A DNA stretch of 43,236 bases. It comes from Desulfobacterales bacterium (GTDB lineage: Bacteria; Desulfobacterota; DSM-4660; Desulfatiglandales; Desulfatiglandaceae). The position numbers were made by a program, and so were the translations under genes. The stretch covers positions 1-43,236 of the forward strand of contig JACNIU010000486.1 in NCBI GenBank assembly GCA_014382905.1. The letters run 5' to 3'. This document shows, in pieces, positions 6,552-16,002 of the stretch (position 1 is its first letter; each line of letters begins with the position of its first letter). The notes under the pieces are model-generated. The model was not told the DNA's origin. It worked only from the letters and a program-made list of their open reading frames with translations, and made no database searches.

Positions 6552-9500
6552 ATGTCATCTGACCTGACTTTCATTACCAATGAGGCTGGGAAGAGTCTTC
6601 GTGACCGCTTTTCGGTCTTGCTTAGTGACGACACACGATTCTTTGACTGCCTGGTAGGATACTTCTTTATTAGTGGATTCTATAAACTCTACCCAGCCTT
6701 AGAAAGCGTTGAGAAGATTCGGATTCTAATCGGTCTTCAGACCGACAGAACAGCTTATGAGCTCTTGGAAAGGGCCAGACAACAAGGCGAGCTTCCGCTG
6801 GAGTCTCACGCGGCGGTAATGAACCAGACGCCCAAGAACGTTCTTGCCGAATTCGAAAAATCCGCCGACAGCATAGAGATCGAGACAGGGGTCCACAAGT
6901 TCGTCGAGTGGGTACGTTCAGGCAAGCTGGAAATCAAGGCATATCCTGGCGAAAGGCTCCATGCAAAAGTCTACATCATGACTTTCGCCGAAGGAGACCG
7001 GGACAAGGGGCGCGTCATCACCGGTTCAAGCAACCTTACCCAATCCGGGCTGCAGGACAATCTTGAGTTCAACGTCGAGCTGAAAAACCGGGCCGACTAT
7101 GATTTCGCTATCGCCAAGTTCAATGAACTCTGGGCTGTTGCTGTGGATGTCTCGCAGCCCTATGAAGACACTATCGTCAACCGTTCGCCTTTCGCTCATT
7201 TCACACCCCAGGAGCTTTATCTCAAATTCCTGTACGAGTATTTCAAGGATGAATTGAACCGCCCCGCCGAACTTGAAGACATCTACGTTCCGGACGGATT
7301 CAAGAGGCTGAAGTATCAGGAGGAAGCCGTTCTCAGCGCCCGCAAAGTGCTCCAGGAATACGGAGGTCTCTTCCTATCCGACGTCGTGGGTCTGGGTAAG
7401 ACTTACATGGCAGCCTTACTCGCCCAGCAACTGGAGGGCCGTTCTCTTGTGATTGCTCCACCCCATTTACTGGACAAGCACAATCGCGGATCATGGCGGA
7501 ACGTTTTCGGGGACTTCCGTGTGCCGCACACCGACTTTGAATCCATCGGGAAATTGGAGGATCTGCTGCAGCGCGATGTGGCAAAGTACTCCAATGTCTT
7601 TATCGACGAGTCCCATCGCTTTCGCACCGAAACGAACCAAACATACGAGATGCTGGCCCAGATCTGCCGCGGCAAGCGAGTGATCCTGGTCTCGGCAACG
7701 CCATTGAACAATACGCCACGAGACATTCTCAGCCAGGTTAAGCTCTTCCAAAACGGCAAGAACAGCACCATCCCGAACGTTCGAAACCTCGAAGCCTTCT
7801 TTGGGCGCCTTGATAAGAACCTCCATGGCCTAGATCGTCAGACCGACCGGGAACAATACTTTTCCGCGGTCCAAGCTAACGCCAAGGCAACACGAGAGCA
7901 CATTCTCAAGCACTTGATGATCCGGCGCACGCGAAATGAAATCATGAAATACTATGGGCAAGACCTGAGCGCCCAAGGGTTTAAATTCCCCGAGGTTGCT
8001 GATCCTCAACCCCTTTTCTATAAGTTCAGCAAGAGCGAGAACGACATCTTTAACGAGACAGTTCGTTTGATAGCTCAGGCCTTTGCATACGCCCGGTACA
8101 AGCCACTGATCTACTACGAGGGCAAGCGCGAACAACGCGAGGTGCAAAGCCAGCGAAACCTTGCAAAGTTCATGAAAATCCTCCTGATCAAACGCCTGGA
8201 GAGCAGCTTCCACGCCTTCCGCCTGACTCTCGATCGTTTTATCCGCTCCTATGACCGCGTCATTGAGGAGTACCATAAGGGCTACGTTTACATCAGCAAG
8301 AAACACATCAACAAGATCTTCGATTTGCTCGAAACCGACGATCAGGAAGCCATTGATCTGCTGCTCGAAGGGGATAAGGCTGAGAGGCTGGACGCAAAGG
8401 ACTTCAACAAAGACTTCATTCGAGACCTGGAGAATGACCAAGAGATCTTGCGTAGCATTCAGGCCTTCTGGAAAAAGGTGAAGCGGGACCCTAAGTGGGA
8501 GACCTTCGGAGAGGTTCTTCGAAAGGAATCCATGCTGAAAAAGGGAAAGGTTATCATCTTCACAGAATCGAAGGAGACGGCCGAATACCTTGCAGGACAT
8601 ATCGCAGACGAAGTTGAGGCCAAGGTGCTGTTGTTCACCGGCAGTTCAGATGAATCGGTGCGGAAGGAGGTCATCGCCAATTTTGATGCACGAGCTTTTC
8701 AATCCAAGGACGAATACCGGATTCTGGTCGCTACCGAAGTGCTTTCAGAAGGCGTCAACCTGCACCGATCCAATATCGTAATCAACTATGACATCCCGTG
8801 GAATCCCACCCGTTTGATTCAGCGGGTCGGTCGCGTTAATCGTGTGGACACAACTTTCGATACCATCCATACCTACAACTTCTTCCCGACCGAAGAGAGC
8901 AACGACCTGATCAAACTCAAGGAGGCTGCTGAAGCCAAGATCCATGCCTTCATCGAAATGCTCGGGGCAGACGCCCGGTTGCTTACCGAAGGCGAGGAGA
9001 TCAAATCGCATGACCTGTTTGCCAAATTGATCTCCAGGAAAACAATCACCGGCGAGGATGAAGAGGAGGAAAGCGAGCTGGAGTATCTCACCGAAATCCG
9101 TGAGGTGCGCGACAAAGAACCTGATCTTTTCACCCGCATCAAGCGTCTCCCCAGAAAGGCCCGCTCCACCAGGCTTGTGACGCAAGAGAATACCGCAGGT
9201 GCAAAAGCATTTCCGTCGCTGTTGACCTATTTTCGCCAGGGAAGGCTGGACAAATTCTTCCTGGCTCCACCGGATGCAGCCGAACCTGTCGAGCTCGACT
9301 TCTTCACCACAGCCAAAGCCCTCAAACCGGTCGATCCATCTGAAGAGCGCCAAAGCATTCCCGCTGACTTTTACACGCTATTGGAAAAGAACAAGCGCGC
9401 CTTTGAGAGGGCAACCACCCCTGACCTGGACCACGCCACACCCAAACACCGAGGCGGAGCGAACGATGCGTATATCCTGAAGCGCTTGAAGGCAAGAGAG

Positions 9501-9770
9501 ATTCGCCGATACCATGGCTTCACGGAGGACGACGAGCTTTACATCCAGAAGGTCTTCCAACTCCTCGCCGACGGTGCACTCCCGCGACCCACGACAAAAA
9601 AGGTGGCCGATGCACTAAGGAAGGAAATCGATCCATTAAAGGTGCTGGGTATTTTGCGGCGTGATATCCCTGCACTTTTCTTCCAGGCAACTCGCGCCCA
9701 GATGACGGCGCATGCTTTCAGCCCCCGTGAGGTGATCCTCTCATCATACCTGTTGGAGGATATCCAATGA
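6552..9770 (+). CDS. PLD-nuclease/SNF2-type helicase fusion of a restriction-like defence module
   Basis: The protein has 1072 residues; ATG 6552 is the only start codon after the upstream in-frame TAG. Residues 1-200 form a phospholipase D-like nuclease domain with LHAKVYIM (HxK at 137-139) and VITGSSNLTQSGL. A superfamily 2 helicase follows: Walker A VVGLGKT (to residue 284), DESH at 352-355, SAT at 381-383, then a second RecA-like lobe with LVATEVLSEGVNLH and the arginine-finger motif QRVGRVNRVD. A roughly 250-residue C-terminal region lacks a motif I know. Its stop overlaps the methyltransferase start (ATGA at 9767-9770), so the two are translationally coupled. I infer an ATP-driven translocase with its own PLD nuclease that cuts unmodified DNA. 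Confidence 0.85.
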   Translation: MSSDLTFITNEAGKSLRDRFSVLLSDDTRFFDCLVGYFFISGFYKLYPALESVEKIRILIGLQTDRTAYELLERARQQGELPLESHAAVMNQTPKNVLAEFEKSADSIEIETGVHKFVEWVRSGKLEIKAYPGERLHAKVYIMTFAEGDRDKGRVITGSSNLTQSGLQDNLEFNVELKNRADYDFAIAKFNELWAVAVDVSQPYEDTIVNRSPFAHFTPQELYLKFLYEYFKDELNRPAELEDIYVPDGFKRLKYQEEAVLSARKVLQEYGGLFLSDVVGLGKTYMAALLAQQLEGRSLVIAPPHLLDKHNRGSWRNVFGDFRVPHTDFESIGKLEDLLQRDVAKYSNVFIDESHRFRTETNQTYEMLAQICRGKRVILVSATPLNNTPRDILSQVKLFQNGKNSTIPNVRNLEAFFGRLDKNLHGLDRQTDREQYFSAVQANAKATREHILKHLMIRRTRNEIMKYYGQDLSAQGFKFPEVADPQPLFYKFSKSENDIFNETVRLIAQAFAYARYKPLIYYEGKREQREVQSQRNLAKFMKILLIKRLESSFHAFRLTLDRFIRSYDRVIEEYHKGYVYISKKHINKIFDLLETDDQEAIDLLLEGDKAERLDAKDFNKDFIRDLENDQEILRSIQAFWKKVKRDPKWETFGEVLRKESMLKKGKVIIFTESKETAEYLAGHIADEVEAKVLLFTGSSDESVRKEVIANFDARAFQSKDEYRILVATEVLSEGVNLHRSNIVINYDIPWNPTRLIQRVGRVNRVDTTFDTIHTYNFFPTEESNDLIKLKEAAEAKIHAFIEMLGADARLLTEGEEIKSHDLFAKLISRKTITGEDEEEESELEYLTEIREVRDKEPDLFTRIKRLPRKARSTRLVTQENTAGAKAFPSLLTYFRQGRLDKFFLAPPDAAEPVELDFFTTAKALKPVDPSEERQSIPADFYTLLEKNKRAFERATTPDLDHATPKHRGGANDAYILKRLKAREIRRYHGFTEDDELYIQKVFQLLADGALPRPTTKKVADALRKEIDPLKVLGILRRDIPALFFQATRAQMTAHAFSPREVILSSYLLEDIQ

Positions 9771-12700
9771 ATCGCGACCAGGCTTACTCCCTAATTCGGC
9801 AGACCTTCACCCAAAGCTTCGACAAAGCCCGGTTCCGCAACTTTGCTATAAACCTTTTGAACCGGATGGATGAGTCCAAGGCATCTGCATGGAATAGCCA
9901 ATACGTCAAGGATGCCTTTAAGGTGCATGTAAGCCGTTTCGAGCGCATAGCCACATACACCTCGCCTGAAAATGAAAAACTGGATGTTCTGATTGTCCAC
10001 CTGACGAAAGAGTCCAAACTGGAACGCGCCCGCACCGCCATCCGCAACTTTGTCGCTGACCACCTCAAGACACGGGACGAAAAGGACGCCGCCCTTGTAG
10101 CGTTCGTTTCTCCCACCGAAAAGCAGTGGCGCTTCTCATACGTGAAAATGGAATACGCTACTGTGGAAAAGACCTCCGGCAAAGTGGGGGTTCAAAGCCG
10201 CCTTACTCCGGCTCGACGGCTCTCTTATATCGTGGGAGAGGGCGAAAGCTGCCATACCGCTCAAACCCGGTTCGTTGGCCTGCTCCAGGACACGACAAAG
10301 GATCCCAAGCTCGCTGACATTGAAGGTGCCTTCAGCGTTGAGGCAGTCACCAAGGAATTCTTCAAGCGTTATGTAGAGCTTTTCGAAAACATTCATCAGG
10401 CGCTCGAAAAACTCATCAAGAAGGACCGGTTCGTTCGCGACGAATTCCTGTCGAAGAACGTCAACGCCGTGGACTTCTCCAAGAAACTGATGGGTCAGAT
10501 CGTCTTCCTTTACTTCCTGCAGAAAAAGGGCTGGCTCGGCGTGGCCAAGGGACAGGACTGGGGCACAGGTCCGCGCGATTTTCTGCGACGCTTGGCCAAT
10601 GGGGAGTGGGGTAAATATGACAACTTCTTCAACGACATCCTCGAACATCTCTTTTATGACACGCTGGCCACCGACCGCGGCCACGAGGCGTGGTGCAACC
10701 ATTTCAAGTGCCGCATTCCCTTCTTGAACGGCGGTCTGTTTGAGCCACTCGGTGACTACGACTGGCGCCGGATCGACATTCCCTTGGCCAATCGGCTTTT
10801 CACAAACGCTGATTTCGTGGAGGAGGGCATAACCGGAACCGGAGTTCTCGACGTGTTCGACCGGTACAACTTCACCGTCAACGAGGCCGAGCCGTTGGAG
10901 AAAGAAGTCGCCATTGACCCGGAAATGCTCGGCAAGGTCTTTGAAAACCTGATCGAGGAGAACCGCCGTAAAGGGCTTGGAGCGTACTATACTCCTCGTG
11001 AGATCGTCCACTACATGTGCCAGGAAAGCCTCATCAACTACCTCGATGCAGCAATGAATACGGGCGAAGAACCTGTCCTTCCTGTCAAGCCGAGGCAGGA
11101 TAAAATGTTTGGCGAACCCGAGCCGGAACAAATGGCGCTCAGGGCCATGACCCGCCGCGAACTGGTCCCCCGCGAGGATATCGTGGCCTTTGTGCAGCTT
11201 GGCGACCAGGCTTCACATTATGAAGCGGCGAGGATGTCCGGTACGAAAAGCTACAAGGCTGAATTGCCAAAAAGCATCGAAACGACTGCTCGTTTGATTG
11301 ACGAAAAGCTACACGACATTACAGCCTGTGACCCGGCCGTTGGTTCAGGCGCCTTCCTTGTGGGCATGATGACCGAGATTGTGCGCTCACGCTCTGCCCT
11401 TACCCCGTACTTCAATGACGTGCACGAACGCACTCCATATCACTTCAAGCGCAACGCAATACAGAACTGTCTTTATGGTGTCGATATAGACCCTGGTGCG
11501 GTGGAGATCGCCAGGCTTCGCCTCTGGCTTTCGCTGGTGGTGGACGAGGAAGACGTCAAGCAGATTAAGCCGCTGCCGAACCTCGACTACAAGGTGGTAC
11601 AGGGAAACAGTCTGCTTGGTCTTCCGTTTAAGTCAAATAGGCTGCAGAAGATTGAAAGGCTGAAACAGGAGCTTTTCGATGAGACACGCCAAGAAAAAAA
11701 GAGAAAGTTGAAGGCCAACATTGATCAGGAGATCCTAAAATGTTTTGCATCTTCAAAAAGTAGCTTGGGCTATGAGGTAAATTTCGACTTTGAGCTTCAT
11801 TTCTCTGAGGTGTTTCACAACAACGGTGGGTTTAATATTGTAATCGGAAATCCTCCGTATCTCCGCGTCCAAGGGCTGCAGGAGACGCAGCCCAATCTAG
11901 TCCCTGTATATAAACAAAAATACAAGGCTGCGTGTGGAAGTTTCGACCTATATGGGCTATTCATCGAACGAGGATTTGGATTGCTCAAACAAAACGGGAA
12001 TTTTGCATATATCGTTCCCCATAAATTTTTCCGCGCGAGTTTTGGGAAGGGCTTGCGGGCACTCCTAAACGAACGAAGGGCGTTGACCCAGATAATGCGT
12101 TTCGGCGCGGAACAAGTATTCGATGAATCAACGACCTACACATGTCTTCTCTTCCTTTCGAGGTTACGACAGGATTCGTTTGACCTATTTGAAATTAAGG
12201 ATTTTTCACAACCTGACCGCATTTTATCATTGATATGCAGTAAGCAAGAAAATGACTCGTACATGCACTGCCAGCTTCCCGTTCCGACAACCGATGATTG
12301 GAATTTCCATGCGGGTGGAGGGGAGAAGCTGCTAAGAAAGCTCAGACAACAGAATCTCACTTTAGGGGACATCACCCGAAAAATATTTGTTGGGCTGCAA
12401 ACAAGCCTGGACAGAGTCTATGTTCTCAATGTTCTAAAATGGGGAGAGCAGACCGTTCTCTGTCATTCGAAGATGCTGGAAAGAGAAGTGGAGATTGAGA
12501 GAGGCCTCGTGAAGCCCTTTCTTTTGGGGAAAAACGTTCATCGTTACCAGGAGCCGATCGCCAAAAACGTTGTGGTTTTCCCTTACGTAGTCGAAAATGG
12601 TCACGCTAAATTGATGACACCAAAGTTCATTCGCGAGAATTTTCCACTCGGATGGGAATACCTTAAGAAAAACAAAGAGAAGATGAGCGATCGAGAACAC

Positions 12701-13210
12701 GGGAAGATGAGAGGTGAGAGATTCTACGCATATGTCTACCCAAAAAACCTTGTCGAATTCGAGGTATCCAAAATCATGACACCAGATATCTGTGATGGGC
12801 CACAGATGACTTTGGATCAATCTGCAGAATTTTATCACACGACCACGCTATATAGTTTTGTTTTCAAGGATATCGTTAGGAATAGCCCAAAATATTTTCT
12901 CGGAGTCCTCAATTCGCGCTTGCTCTGGTATTTCATGAATGTTACGGGTACGGTTTTGCGAGGGGGCTTCCTGCGTTTCAAAACCGAATACCTAAGACCA
13001 TTTCCCATTCCATGTTCTTTATCCCAAAAGCCCCCTCTGGAAGGGCAGGAAAACCGTATTGTGGGATTGGTTGATCAAATCCTTTCCGCGAAAAAGCTAG
13101 ACCCTGAAGCAGACACCTCGAAGTGGGAGGCTAAGATTGACCGGATGGTCTATGAGCTTTACGGCCTGACGGAAGAAGAAATTGCCATCGTAGAGGGCAA
13201 ATCCTCTTGA
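9767..13210 (+). CDS. Eco57I-type N6-adenine DNA methyltransferase with target-recognition region
   Basis: The protein has 1147 residues and its ATG overlaps the helicase stop. Residues 1-380 are a helical extension. The catalytic domain has GAYYTPREIVHYMC (about 405-418), the S-adenosylmethionine loop CDPAVGSGAF (521-530), GVDIDPGAVEIARLRL (571-586) and the catalytic NPPY (695-698). From about residue 700 to the end it resembles the target-recognition half of type IIG, BREX PglX-like and Type ISP enzymes. No nuclease motif is visible, so cleavage would come from the coupled PLD helicase. Base composition becomes clearly more AT-rich after about 11,630, where the recognition part begins, which suggests that half was exchanged independently. 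Confidence 0.88.
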   Translation: MNRDQAYSLIRQTFTQSFDKARFRNFAINLLNRMDESKASAWNSQYVKDAFKVHVSRFERIATYTSPENEKLDVLIVHLTKESKLERARTAIRNFVADHLKTRDEKDAALVAFVSPTEKQWRFSYVKMEYATVEKTSGKVGVQSRLTPARRLSYIVGEGESCHTAQTRFVGLLQDTTKDPKLADIEGAFSVEAVTKEFFKRYVELFENIHQALEKLIKKDRFVRDEFLSKNVNAVDFSKKLMGQIVFLYFLQKKGWLGVAKGQDWGTGPRDFLRRLANGEWGKYDNFFNDILEHLFYDTLATDRGHEAWCNHFKCRIPFLNGGLFEPLGDYDWRRIDIPLANRLFTNADFVEEGITGTGVLDVFDRYNFTVNEAEPLEKEVAIDPEMLGKVFENLIEENRRKGLGAYYTPREIVHYMCQESLINYLDAAMNTGEEPVLPVKPRQDKMFGEPEPEQMALRAMTRRELVPREDIVAFVQLGDQASHYEAARMSGTKSYKAELPKSIETTARLIDEKLHDITACDPAVGSGAFLVGMMTEIVRSRSALTPYFNDVHERTPYHFKRNAIQNCLYGVDIDPGAVEIARLRLWLSLVVDEEDVKQIKPLPNLDYKVVQGNSLLGLPFKSNRLQKIERLKQELFDETRQEKKRKLKANIDQEILKCFASSKSSLGYEVNFDFELHFSEVFHNNGGFNIVIGNPPYLRVQGLQETQPNLVPVYKQKYKAACGSFDLYGLFIERGFGLLKQNGNFAYIVPHKFFRASFGKGLRALLNERRALTQIMRFGAEQVFDESTTYTCLLFLSRLRQDSFDLFEIKDFSQPDRILSLICSKQENDSYMHCQLPVPTTDDWNFHAGGGEKLLRKLRQQNLTLGDITRKIFVGLQTSLDRVYVLNVLKWGEQTVLCHSKMLEREVEIERGLVKPFLLGKNVHRYQEPIAKNVVVFPYVVENGHAKLMTPKFIRENFPLGWEYLKKNKEKMSDREHGKMRGERFYAYVYPKNLVEFEVSKIMTPDICDGPQMTLDQSAEFYHTTTLYSFVFKDIVRNSPKYFLGVLNSRLLWYFMNVTGTVLRGGFLRFKTEYLRPFPIPCSLSQKPPLEGQENRIVGLVDQILSAKKLDPEADTSKWEAKIDRMVYELYGLTEEEIAIVEGKSS

Positions 13211-13312
13211 AAATATAGAAGACAGTGCCCTCATTTGAAGAGAGGTGCTTCATGATGATTGAAGTTACTGCAGCGGGCGCCGCATAGGGCTGGGAGTAGA
13301 GGGGTATGCATT

Positions 13313-14956
13313 GTGACCGATTTTGACTGGATTCTCCACCAGCAGGAAGGGCAGTTCTTCGAGCGGAAGAGCTGTTTTGATCGTTCGCAGGGCAGGGTAA
13401 GGCGGCGTCCAATGCGTGATGTGGCGCGGGACGTGGCCGAGACGTTGGCGGCGATGGCGAATGCAGACGGCGGCACGCTGGCCCTCGGCATCGAGGATGA
13501 TGGCGTCGTTTCCGGTGCGGACTACCCGGAAGACCGGCTGAAAATTCTGCGTATGGCCCCGAAAACGCATATAAAACCGGCAGTGAAGGCCTGGGTTCGG
13601 GAAGGCAGACTCGACGAAAAGTTGATTGTCATTTTCGAGGTGGACTGGAGTATGGAAGCGCACCAGCTTACTGACGGACGCTATCTCCTCCGCATAGATG
13701 ACGAGAATGTTCCTTTTCCTGCCGGCGATATCGAAGCTATGAAGGAAGGCAAGCGACGCCGTGTAACCGAAATGCACTTCGTCGTCGAGGCGACGCTTGC
13801 TGACCTTGATCTTTCGCTCATCAAAAGGCTTGGCGAGCGGCAGGGGATGAAGATCTTGCCTGAAGAACTCCTGACCCATTACCGCCTTGCTGAAGGCCGC
13901 AACGGCAAGACGGTCCTCACGCTCGCTGCGCTTCTTCTTTTCGGCAAGGACCCGGGGCGCTGGCATCCGCGATGCGGCATCGATTTCGTCAAGTACGAAG
14001 GGACCGAGCGCCGTGTGGGCGCGCATCTCAACATCATCAAACGGGAACGGATCGAGAGGCCGCTTGTGCTTCTCATCGAGAAGGCCTACGAGGCCATCCT
14101 GCCGCATCTGCGGGAACGCCAGCGCCTTGTCGATCTTTTCTTCGAGGAAAAGCTGGAGTACCCGACCTTCGCATGGCAGGAGACCATCGTCAACGCCGTC
14201 GCCCACCGGGACTATCGCTACGAGGGACTGGGCATCGAGATCTGGATGTTCGACGACCGCCTTGAGATCCGCAGCCCCGGAGAACTGGTGGAGCCGGTGA
14301 CGCTGGAGAGGCTGCTCAGGCGGGAGCGCATCCATGCCTCACGGAACCCGAGAATCGTGCGGGTGCTGAGCGATTTCGGCTATATGCGCGAACAGGGCGA
14401 GGGCATTCCCCGCATCTTCGAGACGATGGAACGTGAGGGGCTCTATCCACCCGGAATCCGGATGGAGGCGGAGGCCATCTTCACCGTGACCCTGCGGAAT
14501 ACCGTGGCCTACCAACCGGAGACGCTCCGCTGGCTGGCGCAATTCGCACCTCAGGAACTGAACGGCAACCAGAAGCGCATTCTGGTTTACGCAAAGGGTC
14601 ATAAAAACGTCTTCACCAGCAGGGAATATCAGAAGCTGGTTGGCGTGGATATTTACCAAGCGTCGCGGGATATCAAGGATCTGATCCGCAAAGGTCTCGT
14701 GAAATTGCCCAGAAAAGGCGGTCGGATTTATGAGCTTTTCCCTGTCGCTTCCGGAGCGACCGCGGAGAAACCCAAGGAATATGCCGCACTGGAACCGGTG
14801 CTGAAGGAAAAAGGATTCATAAAAAATGAAGACATCCGCAGGGTGCTGGGGGTATCCCAGTTTAGTGCCAATCGTATAGCCAAACGGTTAATTGTGGTGG
14901 GGTTTCTTAAACCGGAGGGCAGTAAACGGGGAAGGCGTTATGTCTCCGCAGGTTGA
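13313..14956 (+). CDS. AlbA_2 (Schlafen-type) domain protein with HATPase and winged helix
   Basis: GTG 13313 is chosen because GAGGGG lies eight bases upstream; a TTG 18 codons earlier has no such site. The product has 547 residues. The N-terminal AlbA_2 domain shows QEGQFFERKS and ANADGGTLALGIEDDG (49-64). The central HATPase_c_4-like domain shows QETIVNAVAHRDY (289-301), SPGELV (321-326) and GEGIPRI (362-368). The C-terminal 150 residues look like two winged-helix segments (SREYQKLVGVDIYQASRDI; RRVLGVSQFSANRIAKRL). Such proteins are often annotated as transcriptional regulators and recur beside restriction and other defence genes. The gap to the methyltransferase is about 100 bases and the orientation is the same, so it may be a regulator or a third effector. 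Confidence 0.8.
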   Translation: MTDFDWILHQQEGQFFERKSCFDRSQGRVRRRPMRDVARDVAETLAAMANADGGTLALGIEDDGVVSGADYPEDRLKILRMAPKTHIKPAVKAWVREGRLDEKLIVIFEVDWSMEAHQLTDGRYLLRIDDENVPFPAGDIEAMKEGKRRRVTEMHFVVEATLADLDLSLIKRLGERQGMKILPEELLTHYRLAEGRNGKTVLTLAALLLFGKDPGRWHPRCGIDFVKYEGTERRVGAHLNIIKRERIERPLVLLIEKAYEAILPHLRERQRLVDLFFEEKLEYPTFAWQETIVNAVAHRDYRYEGLGIEIWMFDDRLEIRSPGELVEPVTLERLLRRERIHASRNPRIVRVLSDFGYMREQGEGIPRIFETMEREGLYPPGIRMEAEAIFTVTLRNTVAYQPETLRWLAQFAPQELNGNQKRILVYAKGHKNVFTSREYQKLVGVDIYQASRDIKDLIRKGLVKLPRKGGRIYELFPVASGATAEKPKEYAALEPVLKEKGFIKNEDIRRVLGVSQFSANRIAKRLIVVGFLKPEGSKRGRRYVSAG

Positions 14957-15510
14957 AATATCCCGCACCCAGAGAAGAATATCGAGCAGTCCCACGCAAC
15001 TGCCGCTCGTTATGAAGCTGCTCGATAAAGTCTGGAAGGCAATCCTTTGAAAACCGAGGTCATGTATGAGCGAAATCCAGCTTTTCAGATCCGAAATGGA
15101 GGCCAAAGGGCATGCACATCAAGTGCATACTTACGGTATACATGCATAAAGTGTAAAGGGGAGTGTAAAGGGGGACGCTCTTTATGAATTTAACTGGAAC
15201 AGCAGCTATCTGTCCTTTAACAGGAAATGTATGCAGACAAGCATGGCATATTGTCACTGAAGAACGGTATTATGAAAGGTTACACTACCGTATCGGAGGT
15301 AGAGCTTATAGGCAAGAAAGCACTTTTTATACCGATTAACCGAGATATTATATTTTGAAAGAGCGTCCCCCTTTCCTCCCCCGCGTAGAATTCCTCCTCA
15401 GTTTAAACCGTTACCGCGTGTTTCCTCTCGCCTCCGAACTGGAGAATCTGGAAGAAGCCCATTCCGGGCCATCAACTTAAATCGATGAGGATAACGATAA
15501 GGAGAGATCG
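14957..15510 (+). other. Stretch of gene relics around a REP/MITE element
   Basis: No intact gene is seen. The + strand holds short open pieces: MKLLDKVWKAIL near 15010-15050, MSEIQLFRSEMEAKGHAHQ from about 15066, and, at 15377-15480, PFLPRVEFLLSLNRYRVF running into PLASELENLEEAHSGPST and a TAA. None has a full domain. The middle of the stretch (15167-15374) is a miniature inverted-repeat element. The DUF2283 gene begins at its right end. Confidence 0.5.
15167..15374. mobile_element. 208-bp REP/MITE-like element with perfect 17-bp terminal inverted repeats
   Basis: The left end AAAGGGGGACGCTCTTT (15167-15183) and the right end AAAGAGCGTCCCCCTTT (15358-15374) are exact reverse complements. 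The first 73 bases recur at 16003-16075 with two mismatches. Inside is only a 28-codon open frame (MKGYTTVSEVELIGKK...), with no transposase. This structure suggests an element moved by a transposase encoded elsewhere, perhaps of the REP-associated tyrosine transposase type; that assignment is from memory of similar ends in related genomes and is not proven here. Confidence 0.7.
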
Positions 15511-15732
15511 ATGAAAATCAGTTATGATTCAGAAATCGACGCCCTTTACATCAGGCTGATTGAAGGCAAACATGAATGCCGTACCGTGAGACTGAATGAG
15601 GAAATTGCACTGAACATCGGGCCGGACGAAAAGCTTGTAGGAATCGAAATACTCGACGCCACTGAGGTCTTAGGGCAAGGCCGCTTGCCCGATGTCACCC
15701 TTGAGAATATTCACATGGCGGCTGCCGTCTAA
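15511..15732 (+). CDS. DUF2283 family protein
   Basis: The 73-residue product starts at ATG 15511 with AAGGAGAGATCG directly upstream. It opens MKISYDSEIDALYIRL and contains LNEEIALNIGPDEKLVGIEI, the hallmark of DUF2283 proteins, which are small beta-rich proteins of unknown function. In many genomes DUF2283 genes sit next to DUF4258 genes as possible toxin-antitoxin pairs; no DUF4258 neighbour remains here, although gene relics flank it on both sides. Confidence 0.85.
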   Translation: MKISYDSEIDALYIRLIEGKHECRTVRLNEEIALNIGPDEKLVGIEILDATEVLGQGRLPDVTLENIHMAAAV

Positions 15733-15783
15733 TATTGAGCAAGAGGAGCCGCCAAAAGTCAGCCCGACGCGACACATTACCCT

Positions 15784-15934
15784 ATGATCTATCGCCACTT
15801 CTCCCGCCGCAGTCCTTTGAAGGATTTCCTGGCAACACACTTGCAGGGCGCCCGCCGGTACGACCGGATTTGCCGGGTTTTTCAGCTCCTCCCTGCTGGA
15901 GGTGGCGGGCGAGGCTCTGGAACGGATGACGACG
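15784..15934 (+). pseudogene. Frameshifted N-terminal relic of a PLD-type nuclease/helicase
   Basis: One frame reads LKDFLATHLQGARRYDRI, and after a one-base shift near 15870 the next frame reads GFFSSSLLEVAGEALERM. Joined, this matches the start of phospholipase D-like proteins fused to or accompanying helicases (xYDRIAGFFxSSLLxxAxEAL). Nothing of the HxK motif or the helicase follows; a REP-type repeat begins at 16003. It is a dead fragment of a defence gene different from the intact helicase at 6552. Confidence 0.55.
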
Positions 15935-16002
15935 GATGCGGGTCGAAGGTATCGCTCGATTAAAGTAACGAAATGTGTTACTTTGCCTGCGCAATTCATT
16001 AT

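Noticed and set aside
7830-8600. Long antisense open frames within the helicase, methyltransferase, AlbA_2 and ppsA genes
   Set aside because: They lie opposite strongly supported genes, lack ribosome sites and give low-complexity or unrecognisable proteins.
6552-9770. Type I restriction HsdR call for the helicase
   Set aside because: There is no HsdR-type nuclease domain or HsdS gene; the N-terminus is a PLD domain and the helicase motifs are SNF2-like.
6552-14956. DISARM or BREX assignment for the defence module
   Set aside because: DISARM needs drmA and drmB (DUF1998), and BREX needs brxA, brxB, brxC and pglZ; none is seen on either side. Only single domains are shared.
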